In this document: piece by piece, positions 17,688-26,530 of the stretch
Layout of the letters: every line of letters starts with the position of its first letter
How positions within the stretch are numbered: the stretch's first letter is position 1
NCBI GenBank assembly: GCA_045615705.1
Contig: JAZLFH010000017.1
Span: 1-64,000, forward strand
Length of the DNA: 64,000 nt
Direction of reading: 5' to 3'
DNA from: JAZLFH01 sp045615705
GTDB taxonomy: Bacteria; Bacillota; Clostridia; UMGS1883
Notes under the pieces: generated by a model
What the model was told of the DNA's origin: nothing
Database searches by the model: none
The model's input: the letters and a program-made list of their open reading frames with translations, nothing else
Made by a program: the position numbers and the translations under genes

Positions 17688-20519
17688 TTGAATAAAAAGT
17701 TTTTTTACGCTTTTGTTTTGGTGCTCATTTTTTGTGCTGTTTTTTCCTTTAATGTCTGTGCTTTTGACAACGGCGACTTTGAAACGCAAGATGTTTCTAT
17801 GTGGTTTGGCGGAATAAGTGATTCTTCAATTTCATTTGAAGGCGGAAATTCTTTTTACCTGAATAATCCATACGGCGAAATCAGTATTGACGGAACTTCA
17901 CTCCACGAACTTGATTATTTGAATACTCTTTACCTTTCCACAGGTAAAATCTACACAATAACTTTATCTGCACTAAATGTAGCTCATGAAAGTGTATCAA
18001 ATCCGATTTCATCCGTTTCACTTTCCCGTTCCGCACACAAAGCCCTCATCACAGTAAAAAATGTCGGTTCTTCGTGGGAAACTGCATCAGTTTCGTTGGT
18101 AGTCCCCGAAAATGGCTATTACTCGTTTTCTTTTTTGATTGAAGGCAATGCTTACAGTGGTGTTTTTGTTGACAATATTTCTGTTACCGAAGATATTTTT
18201 ACTCCGGCAGGAATTAAAATTTCAGGTCAAAAGTCGGTATATGTTCCGGAGATAGGAAGCGAAACTTACTCGTATTCCGCAATCATGTACGATTCTGCGG
18301 GAAACGAAGCAACTGTATTTTCACTCTCAATACTACCTGACGGTGTTCTCCCCGAAGGGGTTAGTTTTGACTCCGAAAAAGGTATGTTGACAGTTTCTAA
18401 AAATGCCCATGCAGGAGACGAACTCACTTTAATTTGTTATTCTCCTTCTTATATTAATGTAACAAGTACAAAACTGACGGTAACATTAAGCGACAACATA
18501 TTTGAAAATTCTGTATTTGGTATAGGCAGCGGTTGGAAAATGAGCGGAGAATATGAGATTGATACGGAAAAAATACTCCTCTCAGTTCCTTCAACTTTAA
18601 ATTCCGGGTTTTCGGCATATCTTGAAGGCGGAAAAATGTATGTCTTTTCCTGCATTGCTTCGTCTGTTTTTTCAAGTGATGACCATTTCTCTGTTTCAAG
18701 TGTTGTAAATTCCGATGCTACAATTGATGTGGATATTGAAAATGTCGGGGAGCAAAGTATTATTGAAACCGCTTTCACCCCCAAAAACAGCGGAATCTAT
18801 GACATTAGAATTAACTTTTTGTCGCCGGACGGGGATTTTATAGCCCTTTCAAATATTTCTCTTTCAAAAAGGGAATCGGAGGTTTCAAGAATTTCTTTAA
18901 GTGTTCCCGGAAATCTGTCCATTGCTAATCAAAGTTATTCCGTTCCTTTCGGCGTAAAAACTTTTGACCTTTCCGGAACGGAAATTTTTAAAGACCTTGA
19001 TTTTTCTCTCTCCGAAGAAAATCCCGGAATAGAAATTGACCCAATCGCTTCTCTCATAACTGTTTCTCCAACTGCAAATGAGGGTATGTATACTTTTAGG
19101 GCATCACTCAAAAATGACAGTTCCGTATTTAGCGAATCGACTATTGCAATTGGTCTTGAATACATTGGCGACGGCAGTTTTGAAAATCGAGGCGTAAACG
19201 AAGTTTGGGCAACGCCGTACCCGTCTTCTTTAAATATAATTGATGACGGAACCAAAAAATTTGCTTTAATTAATTCCAATGATTTTTACTCGATTTTACT
19301 TTCAAATTCGTATATGCATCTTATCGGTCAAAAAAATTATATATTTTCCTTAGACATTTTGTCAGTTGAAAGTCCGACAACCATGACCGCTTTTATTAAA
19401 GATGCGTTTAATTCCGACAATAGCGTTCCGATTTGTCAAGCATATTTAAATGAAGGCAGAAACATCTTTGAAATTTTTTCTGTTGATGAAAATATTACAG
19501 GAAGCATATTGCTTTATTTTGAAAGCGAAAACGGAAACATTGACATTTCTCTCGACAATATTTCTATAAAAGAAGCTATTTTAGGTGCCTATAATGTAAA
19601 AATTATAGGCGATACGGTTTTAAATGAATCTGTAAGCGGTTCTTATCAATATCTTAATAACATGACGGATTTAGAGTCCGACAATGCAAGCATAACAAGA
19701 TGGTATATCTCTTCTTCCCCAACAGGACCGTTTGAACCGATAGAAATTGAAAATCAACCAATACTTTATTTAAATGAACAAATGCTTGGCCAGTATGTTC
19801 TTTTTGAGGTAACTCCTATTTGTAAAAAAACCGGACTGAGTTCTGAACCTATTCGCTCTGCACCTTACATTGTTCATAAAGAAGGTAGTTTTCCCGATTT
19901 ATCGGCACCGCCAAGTACAAGCAATGTGCCATATGATAAATATACGCTTGTTTCTCTTTCAAACGAAAAAAAAGAGTGCCCGTTTTTGGATATAACCGGG
20001 CACTGGTGCGAAGAAAATATTAAAACGCTTTTTAATGCAGGTGTCATAAACGGCAGGTCAAGAACAGAATTTGCTCCCAATGACAGCATTAGCCGAGCAG
20101 AATTCTCTGCCCTTTTAATAAGAATTTTTTCTCTGGTCCCTTCGGCATACAGCGGTACTTTTAGCGATGTTTCATCCTCTGACTGGTATGCTTCCGCCAT
20201 TGAAGTTGCCGTCAGAGAAGGTTTTGCACTTGGTATGTCCGATAATACATTTGCCCCCAACAGTCCGATAACCCGAGAGCAAATTGCCCTTATGGTAGTC
20301 CGTGCCTACTATAAAAACAATGGCGATGCTCCATTAAATATAGACCTCACTTTTAATGACACTGACGAAATAAGTCCTTGGGCGTACACAGGAGTTAAAG
20401 ATGCGTACTTCCTCGGAATTATAGAGGGCATGGGAGATAACACATTTGCTCCAAAGAAAAATGCAACTCGTGCCGAGGCAGTTACCATGCTTATAAGACT
20501 GATTAAGAAACTATCGTAG
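17688..20519 (+). CDS. Secreted SLH-domain protein 2 with repeated CBM-like modules
   Basis: The 943-residue exported protein has a signal peptide (about 1-24). Three related modules of some 140 residues, each opening with a GxFE-like strand and closing with DNISV, LSNISLS or LDNISIK, resemble CBM4/9-type carbohydrate-binding folds and alternate with Ig-like segments. Three SLH domains fill about 760-943 (ISRAEFSALLIRI, ITREQIALMVVRA, ATRAEAVTMLIRL). No catalytic domain was recognised. A GTG in the same frame at 17679 overlaps the GGAGG ribosome site, so TTG 17688, 8 bases after GGAGG, is preferred. Its 3' end overlaps the convergent gene at 20511 by 9 bases. Confidence 0.88.
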   Translation: MNKKFFYAFVLVLIFCAVFSFNVCAFDNGDFETQDVSMWFGGISDSSISFEGGNSFYLNNPYGEISIDGTSLHELDYLNTLYLSTGKIYTITLSALNVAHESVSNPISSVSLSRSAHKALITVKNVGSSWETASVSLVVPENGYYSFSFLIEGNAYSGVFVDNISVTEDIFTPAGIKISGQKSVYVPEIGSETYSYSAIMYDSAGNEATVFSLSILPDGVLPEGVSFDSEKGMLTVSKNAHAGDELTLICYSPSYINVTSTKLTVTLSDNIFENSVFGIGSGWKMSGEYEIDTEKILLSVPSTLNSGFSAYLEGGKMYVFSCIASSVFSSDDHFSVSSVVNSDATIDVDIENVGEQSIIETAFTPKNSGIYDIRINFLSPDGDFIALSNISLSKRESEVSRISLSVPGNLSIANQSYSVPFGVKTFDLSGTEIFKDLDFSLSEENPGIEIDPIASLITVSPTANEGMYTFRASLKNDSSVFSESTIAIGLEYIGDGSFENRGVNEVWATPYPSSLNIIDDGTKKFALINSNDFYSILLSNSYMHLIGQKNYIFSLDILSVESPTTMTAFIKDAFNSDNSVPICQAYLNEGRNIFEIFSVDENITGSILLYFESENGNIDISLDNISIKEAILGAYNVKIIGDTVLNESVSGSYQYLNNMTDLESDNASITRWYISSSPTGPFEPIEIENQPILYLNEQMLGQYVLFEVTPICKKTGLSSEPIRSAPYIVHKEGSFPDLSAPPSTSNVPYDKYTLVSLSNEKKECPFLDITGHWCEENIKTLFNAGVINGRSRTEFAPNDSISRAEFSALLIRIFSLVPSAYSGTFSDVSSSDWYASAIEVAVREGFALGMSDNTFAPNSPITREQIALMVVRAYYKNNGDAPLNIDLTFNDTDEISPWAYTGVKDAYFLGIIEGMGDNTFAPKKNATRAEAVTMLIRLIKKLS

Positions 20520-20885
20520 GTTATATTTTCCGAGTGCATCAACACGAGATATTTCTTCAAGAAGTATTTCATCCAGGTCTATGTCTAATGCGTTGCAAAG
20601 TGATGCAAGGTAAAAAATATTCTCCCCTATTTCCCTTTTTATCGCATTTTTACAATCTTCACACAGTTCACCTTCAATTTGAGTTTCGTTCCCGTTTGAT
20701 TTAAAGATGTCCGTACTTTTACGGGCATTTATTTTTATGCAGCCACACGCAGTTGCGGCTTTTATGGTGCTTCGGTTTACTCTTCCGTTTGTTATGTGAA
20801 ATTTTGTTAAAATGTCAAGCAAACTCTTGTTTCTTACAAGGAGTTTTCTTACCTTTTGTTGAAAATCACCTGTTGTGCCATACAT
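20511..20885 (-). CDS. Conserved small protein, MazG-like helical C-terminus, Cys motifs
   Basis: The 124-residue protein contains ATACGCIKINA (two cysteines two apart) and GELCEDC, followed by REIGENIFYLASLCNALDID, which resembles the helical core of MazG-type nucleotide pyrophosphohydrolases. The four cysteines could bind a metal. I recognise the pattern as one widespread in Clostridia, but know no function. GGGAG precedes the ATG and the promoter is a perfect consensus. The coding end overlaps the 3' end of SLH protein 2 tail to tail by 9 bases. Confidence 0.75.
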   Translation of the reverse strand: MYGTTGDFQQKVRKLLVRNKSLLDILTKFHITNGRVNRSTIKAATACGCIKINARKSTDIFKSNGNETQIEGELCEDCKNAIKREIGENIFYLASLCNALDIDLDEILLEEISRVDALGKYNLR

Positions 20886-20929
20886 TAAATCAACTCCCTT
20901 AAATTTACATTTTTGTTTTTATATTACAT

Positions 20930-20958
20930 ATTATACGACTTGTGAAATTGACTGTCAA
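20930..20958 (-). promoter_or_regulatory. Perfect-consensus promoter of the MazG-like gene
   Basis: Minus strand TTGACA (20958-20953), 17 bases, TATAAT (20935-20930), about 45 bases before the ATG. Confidence 0.85.
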
Positions 20959-20974
20959 CCGAAAAGAAAGCAGA

Positions 20975-21003
20975 AATCGCACGACTTTTGTCGTGCGATT
21001 TTT
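20975..21003. terminator. Terminator after tcdA
   Basis: ATCGCACGAC (20976-20985), loop TTTT, GTCGTGCGAT (20990-20999), flanked by A and T tracts. It lies directly past the tcdA stop. The T-run is stronger in the plus direction. Confidence 0.8.
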
Positions 21004-21679
21004 ATGCATTTACGATATCTCTTACTACTTCTCCCGCAATAATAAGTCCTGCTGTCGGCGGAACAAATGCCGAACTTGAAAGTTTGTGTCCTAAAAGTGG
21101 CTTTATCGGTTTTTCTTTTGAAAACACAACCTTTAAATCTTTAATTTTCCGCTCCTTCAATTCGTGCCTCATAACTTTACAAAGAGGGCATTCGCTCGTT
21201 TTAAAGATGTCAGACACTTCAAGAAGTTCCGGATAAATTTTGTTTGCTGTTCCCATTGCACAGATTATCGGAATGTTTCTTTTTTTTGCATTTTCGATTA
21301 TTGAAAGTTTAGCCGTTACATTGTCAATCGCATCAACGACATAGTCATAATTTTCGTCAAAAAACAACTCCGCATTTTCTTTGGTAACAAACACTTTTTT
21401 AGCATTTACAAAAATGCCGGGGTTAATTTCTTTAAGTCGTTTTTCCGTTGCAATGACTTTATCCTCGCCGATGTTATTATAAAGAGCGATTACCTGACGA
21501 TTTATATTTGTTACATCTATGACATCACAATCCACAATCGTAATTCTTCCTATTCCGCTTCTTACAAGTGCCTCTGCACAAATTCCTCCTACTCCGCCTA
21601 ATCCGAATAGCAGTACATTGCTGTTATTTAGTTTTTCAACATTTTCTTTACCGAAAAGTGCTTCTGTTCTTTCAAACAT
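21002..21679 (-). CDS. tcdA: tRNA threonylcarbamoyladenosine dehydratase (TcdA/YgdL)
   Basis: This 225-residue ThiF/MoeB-type protein has the nucleotide-binding loop LLFGLGGVGGICAEAL, the adenylation motif DCDVIDVTNINRQ, and DYVVDAIDNVTAK. GTANKIYPELLEVSDIFKT and a C-x-x-C pair (SECPLCK) point to the TcdA/CsdL branch, which cyclises t6A to ct6A in tRNA using ATP. That matches the t6A genes tsaC and tsaD in the window. A frame opens 4 codons earlier, but GGTGA five bases before ATG 21679 sets the start at MFERTEAL. Confidence 0.88.
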   Translation of the reverse strand: MFERTEALFGKENVEKLNNSNVLLFGLGGVGGICAEALVRSGIGRITIVDCDVIDVTNINRQVIALYNNIGEDKVIATEKRLKEINPGIFVNAKKVFVTKENAELFFDENYDYVVDAIDNVTAKLSIIENAKKRNIPIICAMGTANKIYPELLEVSDIFKTSECPLCKVMRHELKERKIKDLKVVFSKEKPIKPLLGHKLSSSAFVPPTAGLIIAGEVVRDIVNA

Positions 21680-21744
21680 ATCATTCACCATAGATAGAAT
21701 ATATGTTTTTCCTTATTTTTTCAATAAAAATTTTTAAAAATATA

Positions 21745-21773
21745 TTTATAGTTTTATATTTTAATGGTACAAT
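21745..21773 (+). promoter_or_regulatory. Probable promoter of malQ
   Basis: TTTATA at 21745-21750 and TACAAT at 21768-21773, 17-base spacer. The -35 is weak. Confidence 0.45.
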
Positions 21774-21798
21774 TATAAAAAAACATCAGAGGTGCAGT

Positions 21799-23301
21799 AT
21801 GTTTAACAGAACAAGCGGTGTATTAATGCCGGTATTTTCTCTTCCCGGAAAATACGGAATAGGTTCATTTTCAAAAGAGGCAAAAGAGTTTTGTAAAAAG
21901 ATAAAAGAAATGGGTTTTTCTGTATGGCAAGTACTCCCATTATCGCCTTGCGATTCTTTTAATTCTCCTTATGCAAGTGTAAGTGCTTTTGCCGGTAATC
22001 CGTTTTTTATAGACCTTGAAATTCTTAATAAGAAAGGTCTTATAAGTAATGAAGAACTTCTAAACAGTACATCTTCTTCTGCTTCTTGTGATTACAAATG
22101 GCTAAAAGAAAGTCGTATTCCGCTTTTAAAAGTTGCTTTTTCCCGTCTTGGTGAAAAGGATAAAAAAGAAGTATCCGCTTTTATGGAAAAAAACCGGCAT
22201 ATCAAAAACTTTGCTCTTTTTTCAGTTCTTAAAGATGAGAATAATCAAAAACCTTGGCATGAATGGGAAGAAGGAATTCGCTCATTTGATTTAAAAGCCG
22301 TAAACTCTGCCTTTGAAAGGCTTAACGATGAAGTTTTATTTTACGCTTTTTTGCAAAAAGAGTTCTTCTCTCAGTGGTTGGACTTAAAGAATTACGCAAA
22401 CTCAATCGGTGTTTCTGTAATTGGAGATATGCCGATATATCCCACATTAGACAGTGTTGATGTGTGGGCAAATCAAAAATACTTCAAACTTGACAGTATG
22501 GGTTTTCCGTTGGAGTGTGCCGGAGTTCCGCCGGATTACTTCTGTAAGGACGGTCAATTTTGGGGAAATCCGCTATATGATTGGAAAAAACTTAAAGATG
22601 ATAACTATTCTTGGTGGATAGATAGGATTAAGTTTAACCTTAGTATTTTCGATGCAGTAAGGATAGACCATTTTAGGGCGTTTTCTTCTTATTTTTCCAT
22701 CCCAAAGGGTAAAACTGCGAAGGAAGGCAAATGGATAAAGGGTGCGGGAATAGACTTTTTCAATACTGTAAAAAAAGAACTCGGTGATGTTCCTATAATA
22801 GCAGAAGACCTTGGCGACATTGATGATGATGTTATAAAACTTTTAAATGATACGGGATTTTACGGAATGAGAGTTTTGCAGTTTGCTTTTACTTCACACG
22901 GGGACAATCTCCACCTTCCGCACAATTATCCGAAACACTCCATCGCCTACACCGGAACTCACGATAACAACACAACATTGGGCTGGCTTTGGGAACAGTC
23001 TGATGATGTCAGGAAATACGCACTTTCTTACTGCGGATTTTCGGGCGATTGGGGAATCGGCGGCAAAGACTCTCCCTCTGTACACGCCATGCTCCGTGCC
23101 ATTTTTACAAGTCCTTCCAACATTGCAATTTGTCCTATTCAAGATATTTTTGGTTACGGCGGTGATACAAGGATAAACACTCCCGGGATAGCGGAGAAAA
23201 ACTGGGAATTCAGAATAAGTGAAAATTCGTTAAACGAAGTGAATTCCGATTTCTTTAAAGAATTAAACAGTATAACCCACCGAAGAAACGCATTAATTTA
23301 A
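21799..23301 (+). CDS. malQ: 4-alpha-glucanotransferase (amylomaltase)
   Basis: The 500-residue GH77 enzyme opens with RTSGVLMPVFSLPGKYGIGSF-type sequence and has the nucleophile in FDAVRIDHFR, the acid/base in IIAEDLGDI and the GTHDNNT motif. It transfers maltosyl units between alpha-1,4-glucans in glycogen or maltodextrin use. The frame extends 32 codons upstream, but AGAGG at 21788 and ATG 21799 give the normal N-terminus. No other maltodextrin gene is near it. It converges on pncB. Confidence 0.94.
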   Translation: MFNRTSGVLMPVFSLPGKYGIGSFSKEAKEFCKKIKEMGFSVWQVLPLSPCDSFNSPYASVSAFAGNPFFIDLEILNKKGLISNEELLNSTSSSASCDYKWLKESRIPLLKVAFSRLGEKDKKEVSAFMEKNRHIKNFALFSVLKDENNQKPWHEWEEGIRSFDLKAVNSAFERLNDEVLFYAFLQKEFFSQWLDLKNYANSIGVSVIGDMPIYPTLDSVDVWANQKYFKLDSMGFPLECAGVPPDYFCKDGQFWGNPLYDWKKLKDDNYSWWIDRIKFNLSIFDAVRIDHFRAFSSYFSIPKGKTAKEGKWIKGAGIDFFNTVKKELGDVPIIAEDLGDIDDDVIKLLNDTGFYGMRVLQFAFTSHGDNLHLPHNYPKHSIAYTGTHDNNTTLGWLWEQSDDVRKYALSYCGFSGDWGIGGKDSPSVHAMLRAIFTSPSNIAICPIQDIFGYGGDTRINTPGIAEKNWEFRISENSLNEVNSDFFKELNSITHRRNALI

Positions 23302-23440
23302 CGGGCTGTAAAAAAACGCACCGACCACATAAAGTACATTAAACTTATACAATCACAAATTAAAAGATTTATTTTTTCAAACAAAATAAAGAAAAAATCC
23401 GTTTTTAACGAATTTTGAAAGTTTTATTCTTTTTGCTACG

Positions 23441-23510
23441 AACAAACTTCACCTCTCGGAGTACTTTCGTACGCCTTCGGGTTCAGTTTGTCCAATCTGC
23501 ACGCTTTTTT
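23441..23510 (+). other. Imperfect cruciform element between malQ and pncB
   Basis: ACAAACT (23442-23448) pairs with AGTTTGT (23485-23491), and inside it GTAC-TTTC-GTAC (23461-23472) is flanked by GG (23458-23459) and CC (23474-23475). A T6 tract follows at about 23505. It sits in the convergent gap 23302-23577. It could be a malQ terminator or a small structured RNA. The rest of the gap shows no gene. Confidence 0.45.
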
Positions 23511-23520
23511 AGTCGCCCGA

Positions 23521-23565
23521 AAAAAGGGGATGTAAAAAATAACTTTTTTACATCCCTTTTTTTAA
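23521..23565. terminator. Bidirectional terminator between malQ and pncB
   Basis: AAAAAGGGGATGTAAAAAA faces TTTTTTACATCCCTTTTTTT across a 4-base loop, with long A and T tracts on both sides. It serves pncB on the minus strand and probably malQ on the plus strand. Confidence 0.88.
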
Positions 23566-23577
23566 GCATTCATAATG

Positions 23578-25032
23578 CTATTTTGAATATCTGTTCAAAA
23601 GATTATCCCTTACATCCCAAAGCGGTTTAGATAAATCTACATAGTATCTGTGCGGATTTTCAAATCGTTTTACTTCGTCCCAAATTGTTTCAAGGTCTTC
23701 TTCGCATTTTGCCTTTATACTTTCAAGCGATGGAAGATCATAGACAAGTTTACCTTTCTCAAACAATCTTACCAAGAGTTTTTTTGCAGTGAAATTCTCA
23801 ACGGTTTTTCTCTTCCATGTACTTATCGGGTCAAAGAGTTCGTAAGGTTTTTTCTCATCAATTTCTTCATCGTGCAAAGTTATAACATCGGCTATTGCCA
23901 TATTTGTTTCATTACTGTAAAGCCTGAACACCTGCTTAAAGCCCGGCACAGTAATTTTTTCCACATTTTCGCTAACTTTAATTTTCGGCATCATTTCTCC
24001 GTCTTTTTCAACTGCGGAAAGTTTATACACTCCGCCGAAAACAGGTGTACTCGAAGCGGTAATAAGTCTTTCTCCCACTCCGAACGAATCTATACAAGCA
24101 CCTTGTATAAGAGTATCTCTTATAATATATTCATCAAGTGAATTAGACACAACGATTTTGCAATCACTGTAACCCGCATCGTCTAAAATCTGACGCATTT
24201 TCTTACTTAAATATGTTATATCTCCGCTGTCAATTCTAACGCCCTTTGGTCTTTTCCCCATAGGCTTTAATACCTCGTCAAAGACTTTAATTGCGTTTGG
24301 AAGACCGCTTTTTAAAACATTGTATGTATCAATTAAAAGCGTGCAATCATCGGGATAAACTTCTGCATATGCCTTAAACGCCTCATATTCGCTGTCAAAA
24401 AGTTGCACCCAACTGTGTGCCATCGTCCCAAGTGCAGGAATTCCGTACATACTGTCTGCAATAGTACAGGCGGTACCCGCACATCCTGCAATATACGCTG
24501 CACGAGCACCCAAAATTGCACTGTTATATCCGTGGGCTCTTCTCGAACCGAATTCCATAATTGCTCTGCCTTGTGCGGCACGAACAATTCTGTTTGCCTT
24601 TGTAGCAATAAGCGTTTGGTGGTTAATTGTGAGCAGAAGCATAGTTTCAATAAACTGTGCCTGAATTGCAGGTCCCTTTACGATTACGAGTGGCTCTCCC
24701 GCAAAAACAGGCGTTCCTTCCGGAACTGCCCAAACATCACACTCAAATCTAAAATTTGAAAGATACTCCAAAAACTCATCGCAAAACATATTCTTGCTTC
24801 TTAAAAAAGCAATATCGTCATCGTCAAAATGAAGATTTTCGATATATTCCACAAGTTGCTCCGTTCCTGCCATAATGGCAACACCGCCACCATCAGGAAC
24901 ATTTCTGAAAAACATATCAAAGCAGACACATTTTTCTCCCATGCCCTTTTTGAAATATCCGTTTGTCATAGTAAACTCATAAAAATCCACCAAAAGTGTA
25001 TAATTTGGTGGATTTTGCCAGTATTGACTCAT
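23578..25032 (-). CDS. pncB: Nicotinate phosphoribosyltransferase
   Basis: The 484-residue enzyme couples nicotinate to PRPP with ATP to form nicotinate mononucleotide in NAD salvage. N-terminal LLVDFYEFTMTNGYF, EFGSRRAHG, GTMAHSWVQ (the histidine of this type of loop is phosphorylated in the family), GVRIDSGD and SNSLDE are all present. With nadE at 12042 it covers two steps of the nicotinate route. It starts 18 bases after the small gene at 25051 and probably shares its promoter. Confidence 0.94.
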   Translation of the reverse strand: MSQYWQNPPNYTLLVDFYEFTMTNGYFKKGMGEKCVCFDMFFRNVPDGGGVAIMAGTEQLVEYIENLHFDDDDIAFLRSKNMFCDEFLEYLSNFRFECDVWAVPEGTPVFAGEPLVIVKGPAIQAQFIETMLLLTINHQTLIATKANRIVRAAQGRAIMEFGSRRAHGYNSAILGARAAYIAGCAGTACTIADSMYGIPALGTMAHSWVQLFDSEYEAFKAYAEVYPDDCTLLIDTYNVLKSGLPNAIKVFDEVLKPMGKRPKGVRIDSGDITYLSKKMRQILDDAGYSDCKIVVSNSLDEYIIRDTLIQGACIDSFGVGERLITASSTPVFGGVYKLSAVEKDGEMMPKIKVSENVEKITVPGFKQVFRLYSNETNMAIADVITLHDEEIDEKKPYELFDPISTWKRKTVENFTAKKLLVRLFEKGKLVYDLPSLESIKAKCEEDLETIWDEVKRFENPHRYYVDLSKPLWDVRDNLLNRYSK

Positions 25033-25050
25033 TTTAACTCACCATTCTTT

Positions 25051-25338
25051 TCAGCCGTTTTCAATCGCATCTTCAAGCCAAAATTCAGCAATATCAAGTG
25101 CTGCATACAAACCGTTTCTCTCTGCCTTTTTAATAACCTTTGCCTTATCATTATTCATAACAAGTTCAATTGTTACATTGTCCGAAAGTTCAAGATCTTC
25201 AACCATTTTTGTCGATTTTACAGTAAATACAATGATGTACTTTTCATCAAGGCTTCCGTAATATATTGTATTGCCTCTCCTTACAAGCGGTTTTCCCTTA
25301 TAAGTAAGGATTTCTTTAGTGTTTTCTGCTTTTGGCAT
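25051..25338 (-). CDS. Conserved small cytosolic protein of unknown function
   Basis: The 95-residue protein starts MPKAENTKEILTYKGKPLVR. It shows alternating beta strands (NTIYYGSLDEKYIIVFTV) and an acidic C-terminal helix. I do not recognise the family. AGAGGTG overlaps a GTG that would add three residues, so ATG 25338 is the better start. It lies 18 bases before pncB and has its own promoter, so it may be the leading gene of a two-gene unit. Confidence 0.7.
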   Translation of the reverse strand: MPKAENTKEILTYKGKPLVRRGNTIYYGSLDEKYIIVFTVKSTKMVEDLELSDNVTIELVMNNDKAKVIKKAERNGLYAALDIAEFWLEDAIENG

Positions 25339-25357
25339 ATATTTCACCTCTGTGAAG

Positions 25358-25386
25358 ATTATAGCACAATTTACACTTTTAGTAAA
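25358..25386 (-). promoter_or_regulatory. Promoter of the 25051 gene and pncB
   Basis: Minus strand TTTACT (25386-25381), 17 bases, TATAAT (25363-25358). The -10 is within 20 bases of the start codon, so the leader is very short. Confidence 0.6.
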
Positions 25387-25394
25387 GAAGTTTT

Positions 25395-26480
25395 TTACTT
25401 TTCGCCCAATGTTACCTTAATTACTTTACTGTCATTTCCTCTTTTTATTGAAACTTCAATTTCATCACCTACCGAATGTTTTACAAGTTCCTTTCTTAGA
25501 TCTGTCATAGAGTTAATTTGATTATTTTCTATACTTTCAAGTATATCACCTTTTTTTATTCCCGACTTGTACCCTGCTGAATACTCATCAAGTTCAAAAA
25601 CATATATTCCTTTTGTAAATCCACTGCCTATTTTTAAATATTTTGCCTCCTTTGATGTGTATCCGTGCAGTCCTATATACGGCATTTTGAAATCAGGTTC
25701 TCTTTTTATTCTTTGCAAAATTGCAATATATAAATCTGACGGAATGGCAAATCCCAATGCCTCTGCCGTCGTGATTTTTACAGTATTTATTCCTACTACT
25801 TCACCGTTTTCATTAATTAAAGGTCCGCCACTGTTTCCCGGATTAATTGAAGCATCAGTTTGAATTAAATCTTCTATATAATTTGTTGCACCGTTTGTTT
25901 CCACCGCCACAGTTCTTGAAACAGCACTTATTATTCCCTTTGTTATCGTCCTTTCAAATTGCATTCCCAACGGATTTCCTATGGCATAAACCGTATCTCC
26001 GACATTAAGTGAGTTCGATTCGATTAATTTTGAATATCTGAAATTTTCGCCGTTCATTTTTATTATTGCAATATCTAATAATTCATCGCCCCACACCATA
26101 CTTGCGGTGAGTGTATCTCCTGAATTAAGTGTAACGCTTACCTTGTTCGGACTGTTTTTAATAACATGCATATTTGTCAATATATATCCGTCATCACTTA
26201 CAATTACCCCCGACCCCATATCAATAATTTCTGTTTGTTTTGACAGAAAAGGGCTTCCTTTATATGTCGTGGCAGACAATCCTACAACAGTTTCAGATGT
26301 TTCTTCCAACATCCTCTCTTTGTCCGCTGTTTCCTTTATTGTATTAGTTTGTGTTTCTAAAGGTATCTCTTCCTTCTTTTTGCGATTTGAATCCTGATAT
26401 ATGCCCAATGCCCAAACACTACCCATAAATAAAGTCGCCACCATAAGCATTGCAAACAGTATTACAAAAAAACGCTTCAT
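25395..26480 (-). CDS. HtrA/DegP-type trypsin-like serine protease with PDZ domain
   Basis: The 361-residue membrane-anchored protease has one N-terminal helix (about 5-26), a protease domain with His105 (TNMHVI), Asp136 (LLDIAII) and Ser217 (NPGNSGGP), and one C-terminal PDZ domain (about 270-355). HtrA proteins degrade misfolded envelope proteins. The start codon is ATG 26480. Its GGAGG ribosome site (26492-26488) lies in the 3' arm of a hairpin, with seven T residues as the spacer. Upstream is ispF. Confidence 0.93.
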   Translation of the reverse strand: MKRFFVILFAMLMVATLFMGSVWALGIYQDSNRKKKEEIPLETQTNTIKETADKERMLEETSETVVGLSATTYKGSPFLSKQTEIIDMGSGVIVSDDGYILTNMHVIKNSPNKVSVTLNSGDTLTASMVWGDELLDIAIIKMNGENFRYSKLIESNSLNVGDTVYAIGNPLGMQFERTITKGIISAVSRTVAVETNGATNYIEDLIQTDASINPGNSGGPLINENGEVVGINTVKITTAEALGFAIPSDLYIAILQRIKREPDFKMPYIGLHGYTSKEAKYLKIGSGFTKGIYVFELDEYSAGYKSGIKKGDILESIENNQINSMTDLRKELVKHSVGDEIEVSIKRGNDSKVIKVTLGEK

Positions 26481-26515
26481 AAAAAAACCTCCAAAGTATA
26501 AACTACCCTTTGGAG
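26481..26515 (-). terminator. Hairpin with T7 directly before htrA, containing its ribosome site
   Basis: Minus strand CTCCAAAG (26515-26508), 11-base loop, CTTTGGAG (26496-26489), then G, T7 and the ATG. It has the form of an intrinsic terminator after ispF (stop at 26531), but four of the five bases of GGAGG are in the stem. Confidence 0.8.
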
Positions 26516-26530
26516 ATTATTTTATACATA

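Noticed and set aside
24829..25521. 230-codon plus-strand frame across pncB, the small gene and htrA
   Set aside because: It spans three genes on the other strand and their promoter; no family resemblance.
26481..26530. CIRCE heat-shock operator before htrA
   Set aside because: The inverted repeat is CTCCAAAG-N11-CTTTGGAG, unlike the TTAGCACTC-N9-GAGTGCTAA consensus.
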